64,000 nucleotides of DNA from CAYJCL01 sp964370475 (GTDB lineage Bacteria > Bacillota_I > Bacilli_A > RF39 > UBA660), in NCBI GenBank assembly GCA_964370475.1, contig CAYJJI010000001.1:65412-129411 (forward strand), read 5' to 3'. The first letter of the stretch is position 1, and each line of letters begins with the position of its first letter. This document shows, one piece after another, positions 9,015 through 17,743 of the stretch. The notes under the pieces were generated by a model, which worked only from the letters and a program-made list of their open reading frames with translations, was not told the origin of the DNA and did not search any database. A program made the translations under genes and the position numbers.

Positions 9015-9043
9015 AGAATACCATTTATTTTTATTTTTTTCAA
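9015..9043 (-). promoter_or_regulatory. Sigma-A promoter of the 7301 surface-protein gene
   Basis: -35 TTGAAA (9043-9038) and -10 TATTCT (9020-9015) with a 17-base spacer, ending TGG just before the -10. A divergent promoter for the plus-strand gene at 9073 must overlap it. Confidence 0.6.
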
Positions 9044-9072
9044 CAAAAACATATAATATAATGAGGTGATTT

Positions 9073-9303
9073 ATGTTTCCATATCAAATTGCAAAAAGTG
9101 GTTTAACTTTATCAAAAGTTATTACTGGTATCTCCAAAAGCTTATCAATAGCTAATCAAGTAATACCTATTTACCAACAAAGCAAACCAGTAATTGACAA
9201 AGCAAAAGAAATGTTAAGTGGAATATCTAAAAAAGAACCACAAAAAAAAGAAATAATCAAAAATGATATTCCTTCTTCCAATAACAATCCAACATTTTTC
9301 TAA
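9073..9303 (+). CDS. Small YqfQ-like protein
   Basis: 76 residues, one of very few plus-strand genes. The core LSKVITGISKSLSIANQVIP-IYQQ-KPVIDKAKEML resembles the conserved core of YqfQ (the B. subtilis gene also sits near trmK), though the low-complexity N-terminus of YqfQ is missing. The C-terminus is Lys-rich, then Asn/Pro-rich. A good AGGTGA ribosome-binding site precedes ATG 9073. The family has no firmly established role. It converges on trmK; the stop codons overlap and one hairpin serves the plus strand. The family call is tentative. Confidence 0.6.
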   Translation: MFPYQIAKSGLTLSKVITGISKSLSIANQVIPIYQQSKPVIDKAKEMLSGISKKEPQKKEIIKNDIPSSNNNPTFF

Positions 9304-9929
9304 AATAAACTAGTAAAATAGTTTATTTTATTTTGAATTTCTACTATCTTAGAATCTCCATCAGGTAATTGAGTTAATATAAATTTATATTTACTAATTA
9401 AAAATTTATAATATTCGCTATAGTCATTATGAAAAACACCATATTCTAATTCATCATTAGTATTAACTTTAGAAGACTTAGTAAATAACATAACCTCATA
9501 ATACTTGTCGTTTTCACAAACAACTTTAACCTCTTCTAAATAATATCCTAACTTAGATATTCCTTTACGTAAAACAGATAATTCATTATTAGATTGTATA
9601 ATCAATTTTTGAATATCTTTTAAATCTACATTTAAAATATTCAAAATAGTACTAGTACCCATACCAGCTATAATAACTGTATTAAACAAATCCAATTCAA
9701 TATTATTTAATCCGTCAGTTACTAATGTATCAATATCTAACCCTTTTGATGCAATATTATTAATTGCATAAGATAAAGCATTACTAGATATATCAGTAGC
9801 TAATACTTTGATTGATGGATACATCTCTTTAAGATAAATACTTAAATAACCATGATCACTACCAACATCAATAACTTTATCTAATTCATTAACAAAACTA
9901 GCAATAGTTTTTAATCTTCTATGTCTCAT
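9300..9929 (-). CDS. trmK: tRNA (adenine(22)-N1)-methyltransferase TrmK
   Basis: SAM-dependent enzyme methylating A22 in the D-loop of tRNA. 209 residues. Motif I is VIDVGSDHGYLSIYL (about 20-34), then VLATDISSNALSYA, and the catalytic-loop region VIIAGMGTSTI near 86-96; the GMG signature is diagnostic for TrmK/YqfN. It starts at ATG 9929, overlapping the rpoD stop, so it is translationally coupled to rpoD as in many Bacillota. Confidence 0.94.
   Translation of the reverse strand: MRHRRLKTIASFVNELDKVIDVGSDHGYLSIYLKEMYPSIKVLATDISSNALSYAINNIASKGLDIDTLVTDGLNNIELDLFNTVIIAGMGTSTILNILNVDLKDIQKLIIQSNNELSVLRKGISKLGYYLEEVKVVCENDKYYEVMLFTKSSKVNTNDELEYGVFHNDYSEYYKFLISKYKFILTQLPDGDSKIVEIQNKINYFTSLF
9302..9334 (+). 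terminator. Terminator of the YqfQ-like gene, nested in trmK
   Basis: AAAATAAACTA-GTAAAA-TAGTTTATTTT (11 pairs) followed by ATTTT on the plus strand. It begins within the TAA stop of the small gene and lies in the last codons of convergent trmK. Confidence 0.7.
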
Positions 9930-11011
9930 CCTTCAGATAAAAAGTCCTTTAATTTTTTAGCACGAGATGGATGTCTTAACTTTCTTAAAGCCTTAGCTTC
10001 TATTTGTCTAATTCTTTCTCTTGTAACATTAAATCTCTTACCAACTTCTTCTAAAGTATGACTCTTACCATCTATAAGACCAAATCTTAATTCTAAAACT
10101 TCTTGTTCTCTTTCTTGTAACGTCATTAATACAGATTTAATTTCTTCCTTTAATATCTCATTAGTAGCATACTCTTCTGGAGACATACTTCTCTCATCTT
10201 TAATAAAATCTCCTAAATGAGAATCATCTTCTTCACCTATTGGAGTTTCTAAAGAAACTGGATCTTGACTAATTTTAATTACCTCACGTACTTTTTCAGG
10301 AGCAATACCCATACGTTCAGCTATTTCTTCCTCTGATGGTTCCCTATTAAGTTCTAGAGTCATTTGTCTTTGAATTCTAGCCATTTTATTAATAGTTTCT
10401 ACCATATGAACTGGCACACGAATAGTTCTAGCTTGATCAGCTAACGCTCTAGTAATAGCTTGTCTTATCCACCAAGTAGCATAAGTAGAAAACTTATACC
10501 CTTTATCATAATCAAACTTTTCAACAGCTTTCATTAACCCTATATTACCTTCTTGAATTAAATCAAGAAATAATAATCCACGCCCAACATAACGTTTAGC
10601 AATAGATACAACAAGACGTAAGTTAGATTCAGCTAAAATATTTTTAGCCATTTCATCACCTTCAGCAACTCTTATTGATAATTCACTTTCTTCATCAGGA
10701 GACAACAAACTAACTTGCCCAATTTCCTTTAAATACATTCTAACAGGATCATCAATATTAACATCTTTAGTTAAAGTTACTTCATCTAAAATAACAGGAG
10801 CAGCACCAGCAGCATCCTCTTCATCTTTATTAGATGCAACTACTTCGATACCTTTATCAATAAAGAAATTATACAATCCATCTAAAGAATCACTATCTAC
10901 ATCCAAACCTTTTAAAGCATCTGCCAATTGTTCAAAGGTAATGAAACCTTGCTCTAAGCCTAACTTTTCTAATTCATTCTTTCTATCTTCTAAACTTTTA
11001 ATTAATTTCAT
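9926..11011 (-). CDS. rpoD: RNA polymerase primary sigma factor RpoD/SigA
   Basis: 361 residues, the usual size of the Bacillota primary sigma factor. A short region 1.1 (about 1-85) is followed by region 1.2 (DPVRMYLKEIGQVSLLSPDE), region 2 with the -10 reading helix (TYATWWIRQAITRALADQ), region 3, and region 4.2 with the -35 reading helix (TLEEVGKRFNVTRERIRQIE). The promoters seen across this window (TTGACA/TATAAT, 17-base spacing) fit its specificity. It lies between dnaG and trmK as in Bacillus. Confidence 0.97.
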   Translation of the reverse strand: MKLIKSLEDRKNELEKLGLEQGFITFEQLADALKGLDVDSDSLDGLYNFFIDKGIEVVASNKDEEDAAGAAPVILDEVTLTKDVNIDDPVRMYLKEIGQVSLLSPDEESELSIRVAEGDEMAKNILAESNLRLVVSIAKRYVGRGLLFLDLIQEGNIGLMKAVEKFDYDKGYKFSTYATWWIRQAITRALADQARTIRVPVHMVETINKMARIQRQMTLELNREPSEEEIAERMGIAPEKVREVIKISQDPVSLETPIGEEDDSHLGDFIKDERSMSPEEYATNEILKEEIKSVLMTLQEREQEVLELRFGLIDGKSHTLEEVGKRFNVTRERIRQIEAKALRKLRHPSRAKKLKDFLSEG

Positions 11012-11012
11012 C

Positions 11013-12728
11013 TTAATTCACACTTCCTTTTTTTAATTCAGCAATTCTTTTTGCCATTTCCATCTTTTTATTAACATCTAACTCAGATGTCATTTTTTCT
11101 CTTAAGTTCCTAATCTGTTCCTTGAAACTTCTTTTTAAATAAGTATCTAAATATTGATTCATATTATAAAAAGATAAATCACTTTCAATTAACATACCCA
11201 TTATTTCACTAATTATATCTCCCTTACCTTGATTACTCATATAAGTCATAAAATCTGCCATATTAATATCTCCATAAGTATCAACATAATATAATATTTC
11301 ATTAACAATACTTCTAAGTTCAGGATTATCTAAAAATCCCAACTTCGTTTTAAACAATTCTATATATTTAACATCATTCATTAAATAATAAATTATTCTC
11401 CTACCAATATCATCCAAATTACTAGTTTTAATTACTTTTTTAACTACTTTCTTAGGTACAACTTTAGGTTCAACTACAACTCTACTTTTCAAGAGTTCCA
11501 AATTAATATCATAATCTTTAGCTAAATTATTAATCGTTAGTTCTCTCAAAATAGGATCTTTAATATCTTTAGTAAGATCTATCACTTCATTAATATACTT
11601 AGCCAATTCTTTAGGATTATTCATATCATAGCTATCTTTTAAATAATTCAATCTAAAATTATAAAAATTCACTGGCTCTTTAACTAAAGTTTTAAAACTT
11701 TCACTACCATTTTTAATAATATACTCATCAGCATCTTTAGTTCCACTCATTTTAATAACAGATACTTCTATCCCATTAGATTCAAGCAACTTACCATTAT
11801 TTATTGTCGCTTGCAATCCAGCATTATCATTATCCATACAAAGGAGTACTTTAACCCTTAACTTTTTAATTAATTCAACATGTTCACTGGTCATCGCAGT
11901 ACCCATTAATGCAACAACATTTAGTAAACCTATAGAATCAATTCTAATAGCATCCATAAAACCTTCAACTATTATTAATTCATGAACTCTTTTAGAAGGA
12001 ATAACAGCATGATGATAATTATATAATAAACTACTTTTATGAAATAATTTATTTTCTTTACTATTTACATATTTAGCATTATCACTATCATCATATATTC
12101 TTCCACTAAATCCAACTACATTACCTTCACTATCCCATAAAGGAAACATAATTCGATTTTGAAAAATATTGTATTCATAATTATTAATTAAACCTAGTTC
12201 TACTAAATCTTCATTTTTAAAACCTTTTTTTCCTAACAATTCTTTTAAAGAACCACCAGAAGTTAATCCAATTTCAAACTTATTAATTATTTCATCACTA
12301 ATTCCTCGATTTAATAAATACTTCTTCGCCAAAACTCCTTCAATAGATTTTAAATTATTATGATATAACTTATTAGTTATATCCATAATATCATACAAAA
12401 CCTTGTTAACTTTTTCTCTAACCACAGTAGGAGCTATTGTAATATTGATTCCAGCATTTTGAGCAACCATCGAAACCGCTTCAGGCCACGAAACATTTTC
12501 AAAATTCTGAACGAAAGTAAAAACATTCCCTGAAGCTCCACAAGAAAAACATTTGTAAATTTGCTTATCAACCGATACACTCATACTAGGAGCATGATCT
12601 TCATGAAACGGACAAACGCCAAAATAATTTTTTCCCTTAGGAGTTAACGGAACATATTTACTAACAACATCAACAATACTAACTTTAGATCTAATTAAAT
12701 TTAATTGTTCATCACTAATCAATGCCAT
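11013..12728 (-). CDS. dnaG: DNA primase DnaG
   Basis: Synthesises RNA primers at the replication fork. 571 residues from MALISDEQL; the ATG at 12728 is chosen over the upstream in-frame start at 12785 because AGAGGG lies six bases before it and family members begin here. The N-terminal zinc finger CPFHEDHAPS...CFSCGASG (about 41-64) is followed by the catalytic core, a TOPRIM domain (LIIVEGFMDAIR, then CMDNDNAG with the metal-binding Asp pair), and a divergent C-terminal helicase-binding domain. Confidence 0.96.
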   Translation of the reverse strand: MALISDEQLNLIRSKVSIVDVVSKYVPLTPKGKNYFGVCPFHEDHAPSMSVSVDKQIYKCFSCGASGNVFTFVQNFENVSWPEAVSMVAQNAGINITIAPTVVREKVNKVLYDIMDITNKLYHNNLKSIEGVLAKKYLLNRGISDEIINKFEIGLTSGGSLKELLGKKGFKNEDLVELGLINNYEYNIFQNRIMFPLWDSEGNVVGFSGRIYDDSDNAKYVNSKENKLFHKSSLLYNYHHAVIPSKRVHELIIVEGFMDAIRIDSIGLLNVVALMGTAMTSEHVELIKKLRVKVLLCMDNDNAGLQATINNGKLLESNGIEVSVIKMSGTKDADEYIIKNGSESFKTLVKEPVNFYNFRLNYLKDSYDMNNPKELAKYINEVIDLTKDIKDPILRELTINNLAKDYDINLELLKSRVVVEPKVVPKKVVKKVIKTSNLDDIGRRIIYYLMNDVKYIELFKTKLGFLDNPELRSIVNEILYYVDTYGDINMADFMTYMSNQGKGDIISEIMGMLIESDLSFYNMNQYLDTYLKRSFKEQIRNLREKMTSELDVNKKMEMAKRIAELKKGSVN

Positions 12729-12805
12729 AAAATACCCTCTAACTATATATATTATAGACAAAAGTCCAATTTCCTTTTTTTTCACGCAAAAAAATGCAAA
12801 AAAGT

Positions 12806-14110
12806 CTAAATTTTCTGCTTTTTTATCATTTTTCGCCCTAAAATAACTCCGAAAATCAAAAATAAATATAAAATTGTATAATCTTGACTCTTATAAGTAT
12901 CAGGAATAACAACCAATTTCTCACTAATCAGCTTCTTTGATTTAACTAAGCCATCAGTTCTAACTTTAACTAAGTAATCATCAACTAAAGAAAAACCTTC
13001 ATTACTAACATGTCTAATAATGTAATCACCATAACCAAGAATACAAACATCACTTTCACTAAGTTCCATTCTACTTAATTCATTAAATTCATCATCAAGA
13101 ATAGAAAAAATACTAACCGTATCAACTACATCATCATTATATTTATTTAATGCAATTTCATTAGTAATAAATTTAATATCTAATTCAATTTCAGTATCAA
13201 GTCCATCAACAATCTCAAATTCCACAACTTCATCATTTCTTAAAAAACCTATATCTCTTGATTTCTCTTTTATTATATAATCCCCTGGACTTAATAATAT
13301 TTCAAAAACTTCATTACTATTAAAGTCCATAATCTTATTATTATTCTTATATAAACTATAATCAATTCCATCACTACACTCTAAACAAATAACTTCATCT
13401 TTAACATAATTAATATTTAACTTCCCTACTAATAATGAAAAATTATATACAATTTCTCTTTCATCTAATTTACCAGGAACATATATGTAATTATCTCCAT
13501 TACTAAACATATTAGCTTCTTCAACATAATTGTTATAATTACTCTTTAATATAATATCTTCTATATTAGTTTCTATTATTAGTTCATTATCATCAATAAT
13601 CCCATTACTTGCATTAAAATTATTCAATACATTATTAGTATCAATTAAAATATTCTTTTCATTATATTCTAAAACATCACTATCAAATATAGGATTTAAA
13701 GAATCATTTAAAACTAGTTCTAACAATTCATTAATTTCATCTTCATACTTAATAACAATATCACCACTACTATCAATGAAATTAACATCATAAAAATAAT
13801 CCCATATCAAATACTGAGTAATAAAATACCACTTTTGAGCAGTATGATTTTCATAATTATATCCATAATACATTAACTTATTAATATATTCTACATCATC
13901 ATAATCTTTAACATAATTATTAAAATACATATAATCATAATTACTACTATATACAACTTGATCATCAATATATATAAACTTAACTTTTAAATCAATTCCC
14001 TCAACTCTTACATAAGACCCTCTTATCTCACTACCTATATCAACTTCTAAAGCACCACTTATAATTGAAAAACTAAAAAACATCATTAAAGTAAATAAAC
14101 ATTTAATCAT
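12806..14110 (-). CDS. Cell-wall-anchored protein with degenerate thioester (TED-like) domain
   Basis: 434 residues from the ATG at 14110, which follows AAAGGAGG. Signal peptide about 1-21. Residues about 45-125 match the layout of Cys-Gln thioester adhesin domains: VVYSSNYD where these usually have a YC pair, MYYGYN, then FITQYLIWDYF matching the TQxAIW motif with Gln99. The expected Cys is replaced by Ser55 or Ser56, so the classical thioester cannot form. CnaB-like strands follow (GDYIIKEKSRDIGF, GDYIIRHVSNEGFS), then LVVIPDTYKSQ, a hydrophobic helix and a KKQKI tail: an LPxT-like sorting signal in which Tyr takes the Gly position. The ligand is unknown. The TED call is by motif, not by search. 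Confidence 0.6.
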   Translation of the reverse strand: MIKCLFTLMMFFSFSIISGALEVDIGSEIRGSYVRVEGIDLKVKFIYIDDQVVYSSNYDYMYFNNYVKDYDDVEYINKLMYYGYNYENHTAQKWYFITQYLIWDYFYDVNFIDSSGDIVIKYEDEINELLELVLNDSLNPIFDSDVLEYNEKNILIDTNNVLNNFNASNGIIDDNELIIETNIEDIILKSNYNNYVEEANMFSNGDNYIYVPGKLDEREIVYNFSLLVGKLNINYVKDEVICLECSDGIDYSLYKNNNKIMDFNSNEVFEILLSPGDYIIKEKSRDIGFLRNDEVVEFEIVDGLDTEIELDIKFITNEIALNKYNDDVVDTVSIFSILDDEFNELSRMELSESDVCILGYGDYIIRHVSNEGFSLVDDYLVKVRTDGLVKSKKLISEKLVVIPDTYKSQDYTILYLFLIFGVILGRKMIKKQKI

Positions 14111-14163
14111 TAAACCTCCTTTCACCTATATATATTAATTATTAATTAAAAATTTCCTCCAAT

Positions 14164-14189
14164 AAAAAACTTGTTCTAAAGAACAAGTT
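14164..14189 (-). terminator. Intrinsic terminator downstream of the LRR surface-protein gene
   Basis: Minus strand AACTTGTTC-TTTA-GAACAAGTT followed by TTTTTT. It lies about 110 bases after the stop at 14298, and the intervening sequence shows no gene. Confidence 0.8.
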
Positions 14190-14297
14190 AATCATTATAT
14201 CTTAGATATTTATAACTCCAAAAAAGCATATTTATCTATAAAACTATAAGCCATACTTTTTATAACAAACACTATTTATCATTAATAAAGCATATAA

Positions 14298-15689
14298 TTA
14301 TCCACCAATATTCCCAAAAGCCCATTCATCTAAAAATAAATCATCAAACTCTAAAGCATATATAGCAAAATAATCATCTACTGAAACAATTTTATAACTT
14401 ACTCCTTTTATAACTATACTATTATAACCACTATTACTTTCAAATGCCCTACTTCCAATATAAGCAACACTATCTGGAATAACCAATTCAGTTAATTCAT
14501 TATGTCCAAAAGCCAACTCACCTATAGTTTTTAAATTCGCACCTAAAGTTAATTGAGTTAAAGAATTAGACTCAAAAGCACCATAACCAATCTCTATAAC
14601 CCTATCAGGAATAACTAGTTCTGTTAAGTGATTATAAGCAAAAGCACTATTACCAATCTCTATAACCCTATCAGGAATAACTAATTCAGTTAATTGATTA
14701 TAAGCAAAAGCATAATCTCCTATAGTAGTTACATTCTCCCCTAAAGTTAATTGAGTTATAAGATTAGCACCAAAAGCCGCATCATTTATTTCTACAACAC
14801 TATTAGGTATAACCACTTCTGTTAATTTATTCCCAAGAAATGCACCAAAAACAGCTCCACTATCCACATCATAATAACCGTCAATTACTTGCAATGTTTC
14901 AGGTAATATAGCACTAGTAATATCAAATCCAATCATATTAGTTGTATCTTTAACAAAAGCTTCTGGTCCTAAAACAGTTACTGGTTTACCATTTATTTCA
15001 CAAGGAATAACTACATCTTTAGGTCCAGCATCAGTATATCCATCTATAGTTACAGAATTACTAGTTTCAGTATAAGTAAAATAACTATCGTCCGTCGGCG
15101 TTAAACCTCTAGCTTCATAATCACTTAAACAAATTTCTAAATCACTAAGAACTGGAACAGCTACAATCACTATCTTAGAATTAACAATCTTATTTTGAGA
15201 ATTCTCTAAAGTAGCAGAATAATCTACCCACATTCTAAAATCATGACTTCTACTCTCACCAGCATTTAATTTAAATGTATCTAAAAGATACGAAGTAGAA
15301 TTTGCAATAGTAGATTCAACTACTGATTTATTATTTAAAGTCTCTGGATTATTAGTATCTAATACACCACTAATTAATGAATGTCCTAAAGTAGTACTAT
15401 CCAAAACTTCAATATTCACCTGGTAACTAGCAGCTAAATCACAAGTATTAGATATAGTAAAAGAAAACGGATCAGTTAAAATCCCCTCACTATCAGGTAT
15501 TGGAAAAGTATTTGTAATATTTATATGTTCAGTATCTTCAGTAAAAGTAATATCAAAACACCCTGTACTAACAAGGTTGTTATCAGTTTGTGTTGCTGTA
15601 AGCATCCAAACTGCAAAAGTAACACCACTAATTATTAAAGCTACTAACGTAATACCCATACCAATCATTAATAATAATCTCTTATTCAT
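14298..15689 (-). CDS. Secreted modular protein: TasA-like N-module plus BspA-type leucine-rich repeats
   Basis: 463 residues. Signal/anchor segment about 6-30 (ending TFAVWMLT), then the same module of about 150 residues found in the proteins starting at 8992 and 61667 (STGCFDITFTED, TTLGHSLISG, HDFRMWVDYSAT). From about 270 there are at least six BspA/Treponema-type LRRs of 22-23 residues with the pattern LTELVIPDRVIEIGNSAFAY. Such repeats mediate host or interbacterial adhesion in other surface proteins. There is no sortase motif or C-terminal membrane helix. Position in a run of housekeeping genes gives no functional hint. Confidence 0.75.
   Translation of the reverse strand: MNKRLLLMIGMGITLVALIISGVTFAVWMLTATQTDNNLVSTGCFDITFTEDTEHINITNTFPIPDSEGILTDPFSFTISNTCDLAASYQVNIEVLDSTTLGHSLISGVLDTNNPETLNNKSVVESTIANSTSYLLDTFKLNAGESRSHDFRMWVDYSATLENSQNKIVNSKIVIVAVPVLSDLEICLSDYEARGLTPTDDSYFTYTETSNSVTIDGYTDAGPKDVVIPCEINGKPVTVLGPEAFVKDTTNMIGFDITSAILPETLQVIDGYYDVDSGAVFGAFLGNKLTEVVIPNSVVEINDAAFGANLITQLTLGENVTTIGDYAFAYNQLTELVIPDRVIEIGNSAFAYNHLTELVIPDRVIEIGYGAFESNSLTQLTLGANLKTIGELAFGHNELTELVIPDSVAYIGSRAFESNSGYNSIVIKGVSYKIVSVDDYFAIYALEFDDLFLDEWAFGNIGG
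14587..14718 (-). repeat. Near-identical 66-base tandem repeat in the LRR region
   Basis: Two copies beginning at 14587 and 14653 differ at only a few bases and encode successive 22-residue LRR units (both contain VIPDRVIEIG). Other repeats in the gene have diverged, so this pair looks like a recent duplication. Confidence 0.8.
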
Positions 15690-15712
15690 AATCTATTCCC
15701 TCTATCATTAAA

Positions 15713-15741
15713 ATGATACCATTAATAGGAGAAAAAAACAA
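15713..15741 (-). promoter_or_regulatory. Promoter of the LRR surface-protein gene
   Basis: -35 TTGTTT (15741-15736), 17-base T-rich spacer ending TGG, -10 TATCAT (15718-15713). A short palindrome (TATCATTTTAATGATA) overlaps the -10. Confidence 0.5.
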
Positions 15742-15742
15742 G

Positions 15743-15768
15743 AAAAAAGAATAGACATAATCTATTCT
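15743..15768 (-). terminator. Intrinsic terminator of alaS
   Basis: Minus strand AGAATAGA-TTATG-TCTATTCT followed by TTTTTT. The TAG stop of alaS (15762-15764) lies in the first arm. Confidence 0.8.
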
Positions 15769-17507
15769 AATACAGCTTTAATTCTTCTAACACCAGCTGA
15801 AGATGCTTCTTCTTTTTTTATTTTAAAAATACCCAAATCACCAATAGACTCAACATGAGGTCCACCGCATAATTCCTTAGATATATCACCTATATAATAA
15901 ACATTTACTACATCTGGATATCTATCTATAAACATACATTCAGCTCCAGTAGATAAAGCTTCTTCTTTAGACATTTCTTTTTTAGTAACTTTCAATCCTT
16001 CACTAATCCATTTATTAACTAATTCTTCTACTTTAGATTTTTCTTCATCAGTTAACTTATGATCACATGCAAAGTCAAAACGAAGTCTCTCACTAGTGAT
16101 ATTACTTCCCTTTTGATGTACACTAGGATCTACTACTACCTTTAAAGCAGCATTAAGTAAGTGAGTAGCAGTATGATATTTAACTTCCATATCACCATTA
16201 CCTGCTAAACCACCCTTAAACTTCTCCTTAGCTCCAGCTCTTGATAATTCTTGATGAGCTCTAAACTTATCATTAAATCCCTTAATATCTACAGATAAAT
16301 TATATTCACTAGCTACTTCTTCAGTTAACTCTATCGGAAAACCATAAGTATCATATAACTTAAAAGCTAAAGTAGCATCTATTTCATTAATATTATTAAT
16401 ATTTTTAGATAACTCTCTAAGTCCCTTTTCTAAAGTTCTATTAAATTTAACTTTTTCATTAGACAAAACTTCATACACAACGTTTTCATTAATATCTAAT
16501 TGAACATAATACTTCTTATAATTATTAACTATAATCTTAGCTAATCTAATATCAAAATCACTATTAATATCAATATTTAACTTCTTAGCATGTCTAATCA
16601 TTCTTCTAATTAATCTTCTTAGTATATATCCTTGATCAGTATTAGAAGGTTTAATCATAGCACTATCACTACTAATAAATACAGCAGTTCTTATATGATC
16701 AGCAATAATTCTCATACTACTTTCATTACCTTCATAACTAAATCCAGAAATATTTTCTATTTCATTAATAACATCACTCCATATAGAAGTTTTATAATTA
16801 TCATTAACACCTTCTATAAAAGAAACAATTCTCTCATAACCCATCCCAGTATCTACATTTTTACTAGGTAATTCAGTTATCGATCCATCAGGATGTTTAA
16901 AATATTCCATAAACACATTATTCCATACTTCAACCCAATTAGAATCCTCTGGATCAAAAACAGTCGGAACATCATCGCCACGATATACAAATATCTCAGT
17001 ATCCGATCCACAAGGACCAGACTCTCCAGCTATCCAAAAATTATCTTCAACTCCTAAAAAAACTATTCTATCATCACTAATACCTAAAGACTTCCATACA
17101 TTAGCAGAAACTAAATCACGAGGTATATCTTCATTACCTTCAAAACAACTTACAGCTATTTTAGAAACAGGAATATTTAAGACATCGGTTAAAAACTCAA
17201 AACTATATTTAATAGATTCTTCTTTAAAATAATCCCCTAAACTCCAATTACCTAACATCTCAAAAAACGTATGATGCGTAGCATCACCAATAACATCTAA
17301 ATCATTAGTTCTAATACACATTTGATAATCTACAAGCCTTTTACCATAAGGATGTTCCTCACCCATTAAAAATGGTATTAAAGGCTGCATACCAGCTGTA
17401 TTAAATAATACAGATGGATCATTCAAAGGTACAACAGGTGCACTAGGTATTTGCTTATGTCCTTTACTAACAAAAAAATCAATATACATATCTTTTATAT
17501 TTTTCAT
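15762..17507 (-). CDS. alaS: Alanine--tRNA ligase, short form lacking the C-terminal C-Ala domain
   Basis: 581 residues from ATG 17507 (GGAGG seven bases upstream). The class II catalytic core is intact (FNTAGMQPL, THHTFFEMLGNWSLGDYFK, RRLIRRMIRHAKK), and so is the editing domain with its zinc/His set, HTATHLL and later CGGPHVE. The protein stops at RIKAVLE, just after the editing domain. Standard bacterial AlaRS runs to about 870 residues with a coiled coil and the DHHA1/C-Ala domain. Clean termination at a stop followed by a good terminator argues for a natural short form, as known in some mitochondria and reduced bacteria, not a frameshift. Controlled by a T-box. Confidence 0.93.
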   Translation of the reverse strand: MKNIKDMYIDFFVSKGHKQIPSAPVVPLNDPSVLFNTAGMQPLIPFLMGEEHPYGKRLVDYQMCIRTNDLDVIGDATHHTFFEMLGNWSLGDYFKEESIKYSFEFLTDVLNIPVSKIAVSCFEGNEDIPRDLVSANVWKSLGISDDRIVFLGVEDNFWIAGESGPCGSDTEIFVYRGDDVPTVFDPEDSNWVEVWNNVFMEYFKHPDGSITELPSKNVDTGMGYERIVSFIEGVNDNYKTSIWSDVINEIENISGFSYEGNESSMRIIADHIRTAVFISSDSAMIKPSNTDQGYILRRLIRRMIRHAKKLNIDINSDFDIRLAKIIVNNYKKYYVQLDINENVVYEVLSNEKVKFNRTLEKGLRELSKNINNINEIDATLAFKLYDTYGFPIELTEEVASEYNLSVDIKGFNDKFRAHQELSRAGAKEKFKGGLAGNGDMEVKYHTATHLLNAALKVVVDPSVHQKGSNITSERLRFDFACDHKLTDEEKSKVEELVNKWISEGLKVTKKEMSKEEALSTGAECMFIDRYPDVVNVYYIGDISKELCGGPHVESIGDLGIFKIKKEEASSAGVRRIKAVLE

Positions 17508-17702
17508 AATTTCCTCCAACAAAAAAAGAATAACACCAAGGAGTCTTACGACGGTACCATCCTTTACTTAACTTAATTTAATATAACGGTTTAAACCGAC
17601 TAATCTCCAAAGATAGCTATTTCTTTATTTAAATTATTTCTTCTCACCTAACAGAAACTCTCTTGAAATTCAAATAAATACTTGGTCTTTTTCAACAATT
17701 AA
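17508..17702 (-). promoter_or_regulatory. T-box riboswitch, alanine specifier, upstream of alaS
   Basis: The leader RNA shows stem I with the distal elements GAGAG and GGTGAGAA, a specifier loop with GCU (Ala) directly before AUCUUUGGAG, and the T-box AAGGAUGGUACCG (17564-17552). The antiterminator pairs AAGGA with UCCUU around UGGUACC and a GUC/GAC helix. The competing terminator is a 13-pair helix between AAAGGAUGGUACC (17565-17553) and GGUGUUAUUCUUU (17537-17525), followed by more Us. Uncharged tRNA-Ala should therefore turn alaS on. Confidence 0.93.
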
Positions 17703-17709
17703 TAAACAA

Positions 17710-17738
17710 ATTATATCATAAACATAACAATTAATCAA
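17710..17738 (-). promoter_or_regulatory. Sigma-A promoter of the alaS leader
   Basis: -35 TTGATT (17738-17733), 17-base spacer, -10 TATAAT (17715-17710). Its -35 end lies only a few bases downstream of the formate transporter stop. Confidence 0.75.
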
Positions 17739-17743
17739 ATAAA

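Noticed and set aside
14126..14297. Possible small RNA or gene in the gap after the LRR gene
   Set aside because: Only a terminator is visible; the rest is AT-rich sequence with no ribosome-binding site or structure I can support.
15762..17507. alaS as a frameshifted pseudogene
   Set aside because: The stop follows the complete editing domain, a terminator overlaps it, and the downstream sequence belongs to another gene with its own promoter; no DHHA1-like remnant is seen.
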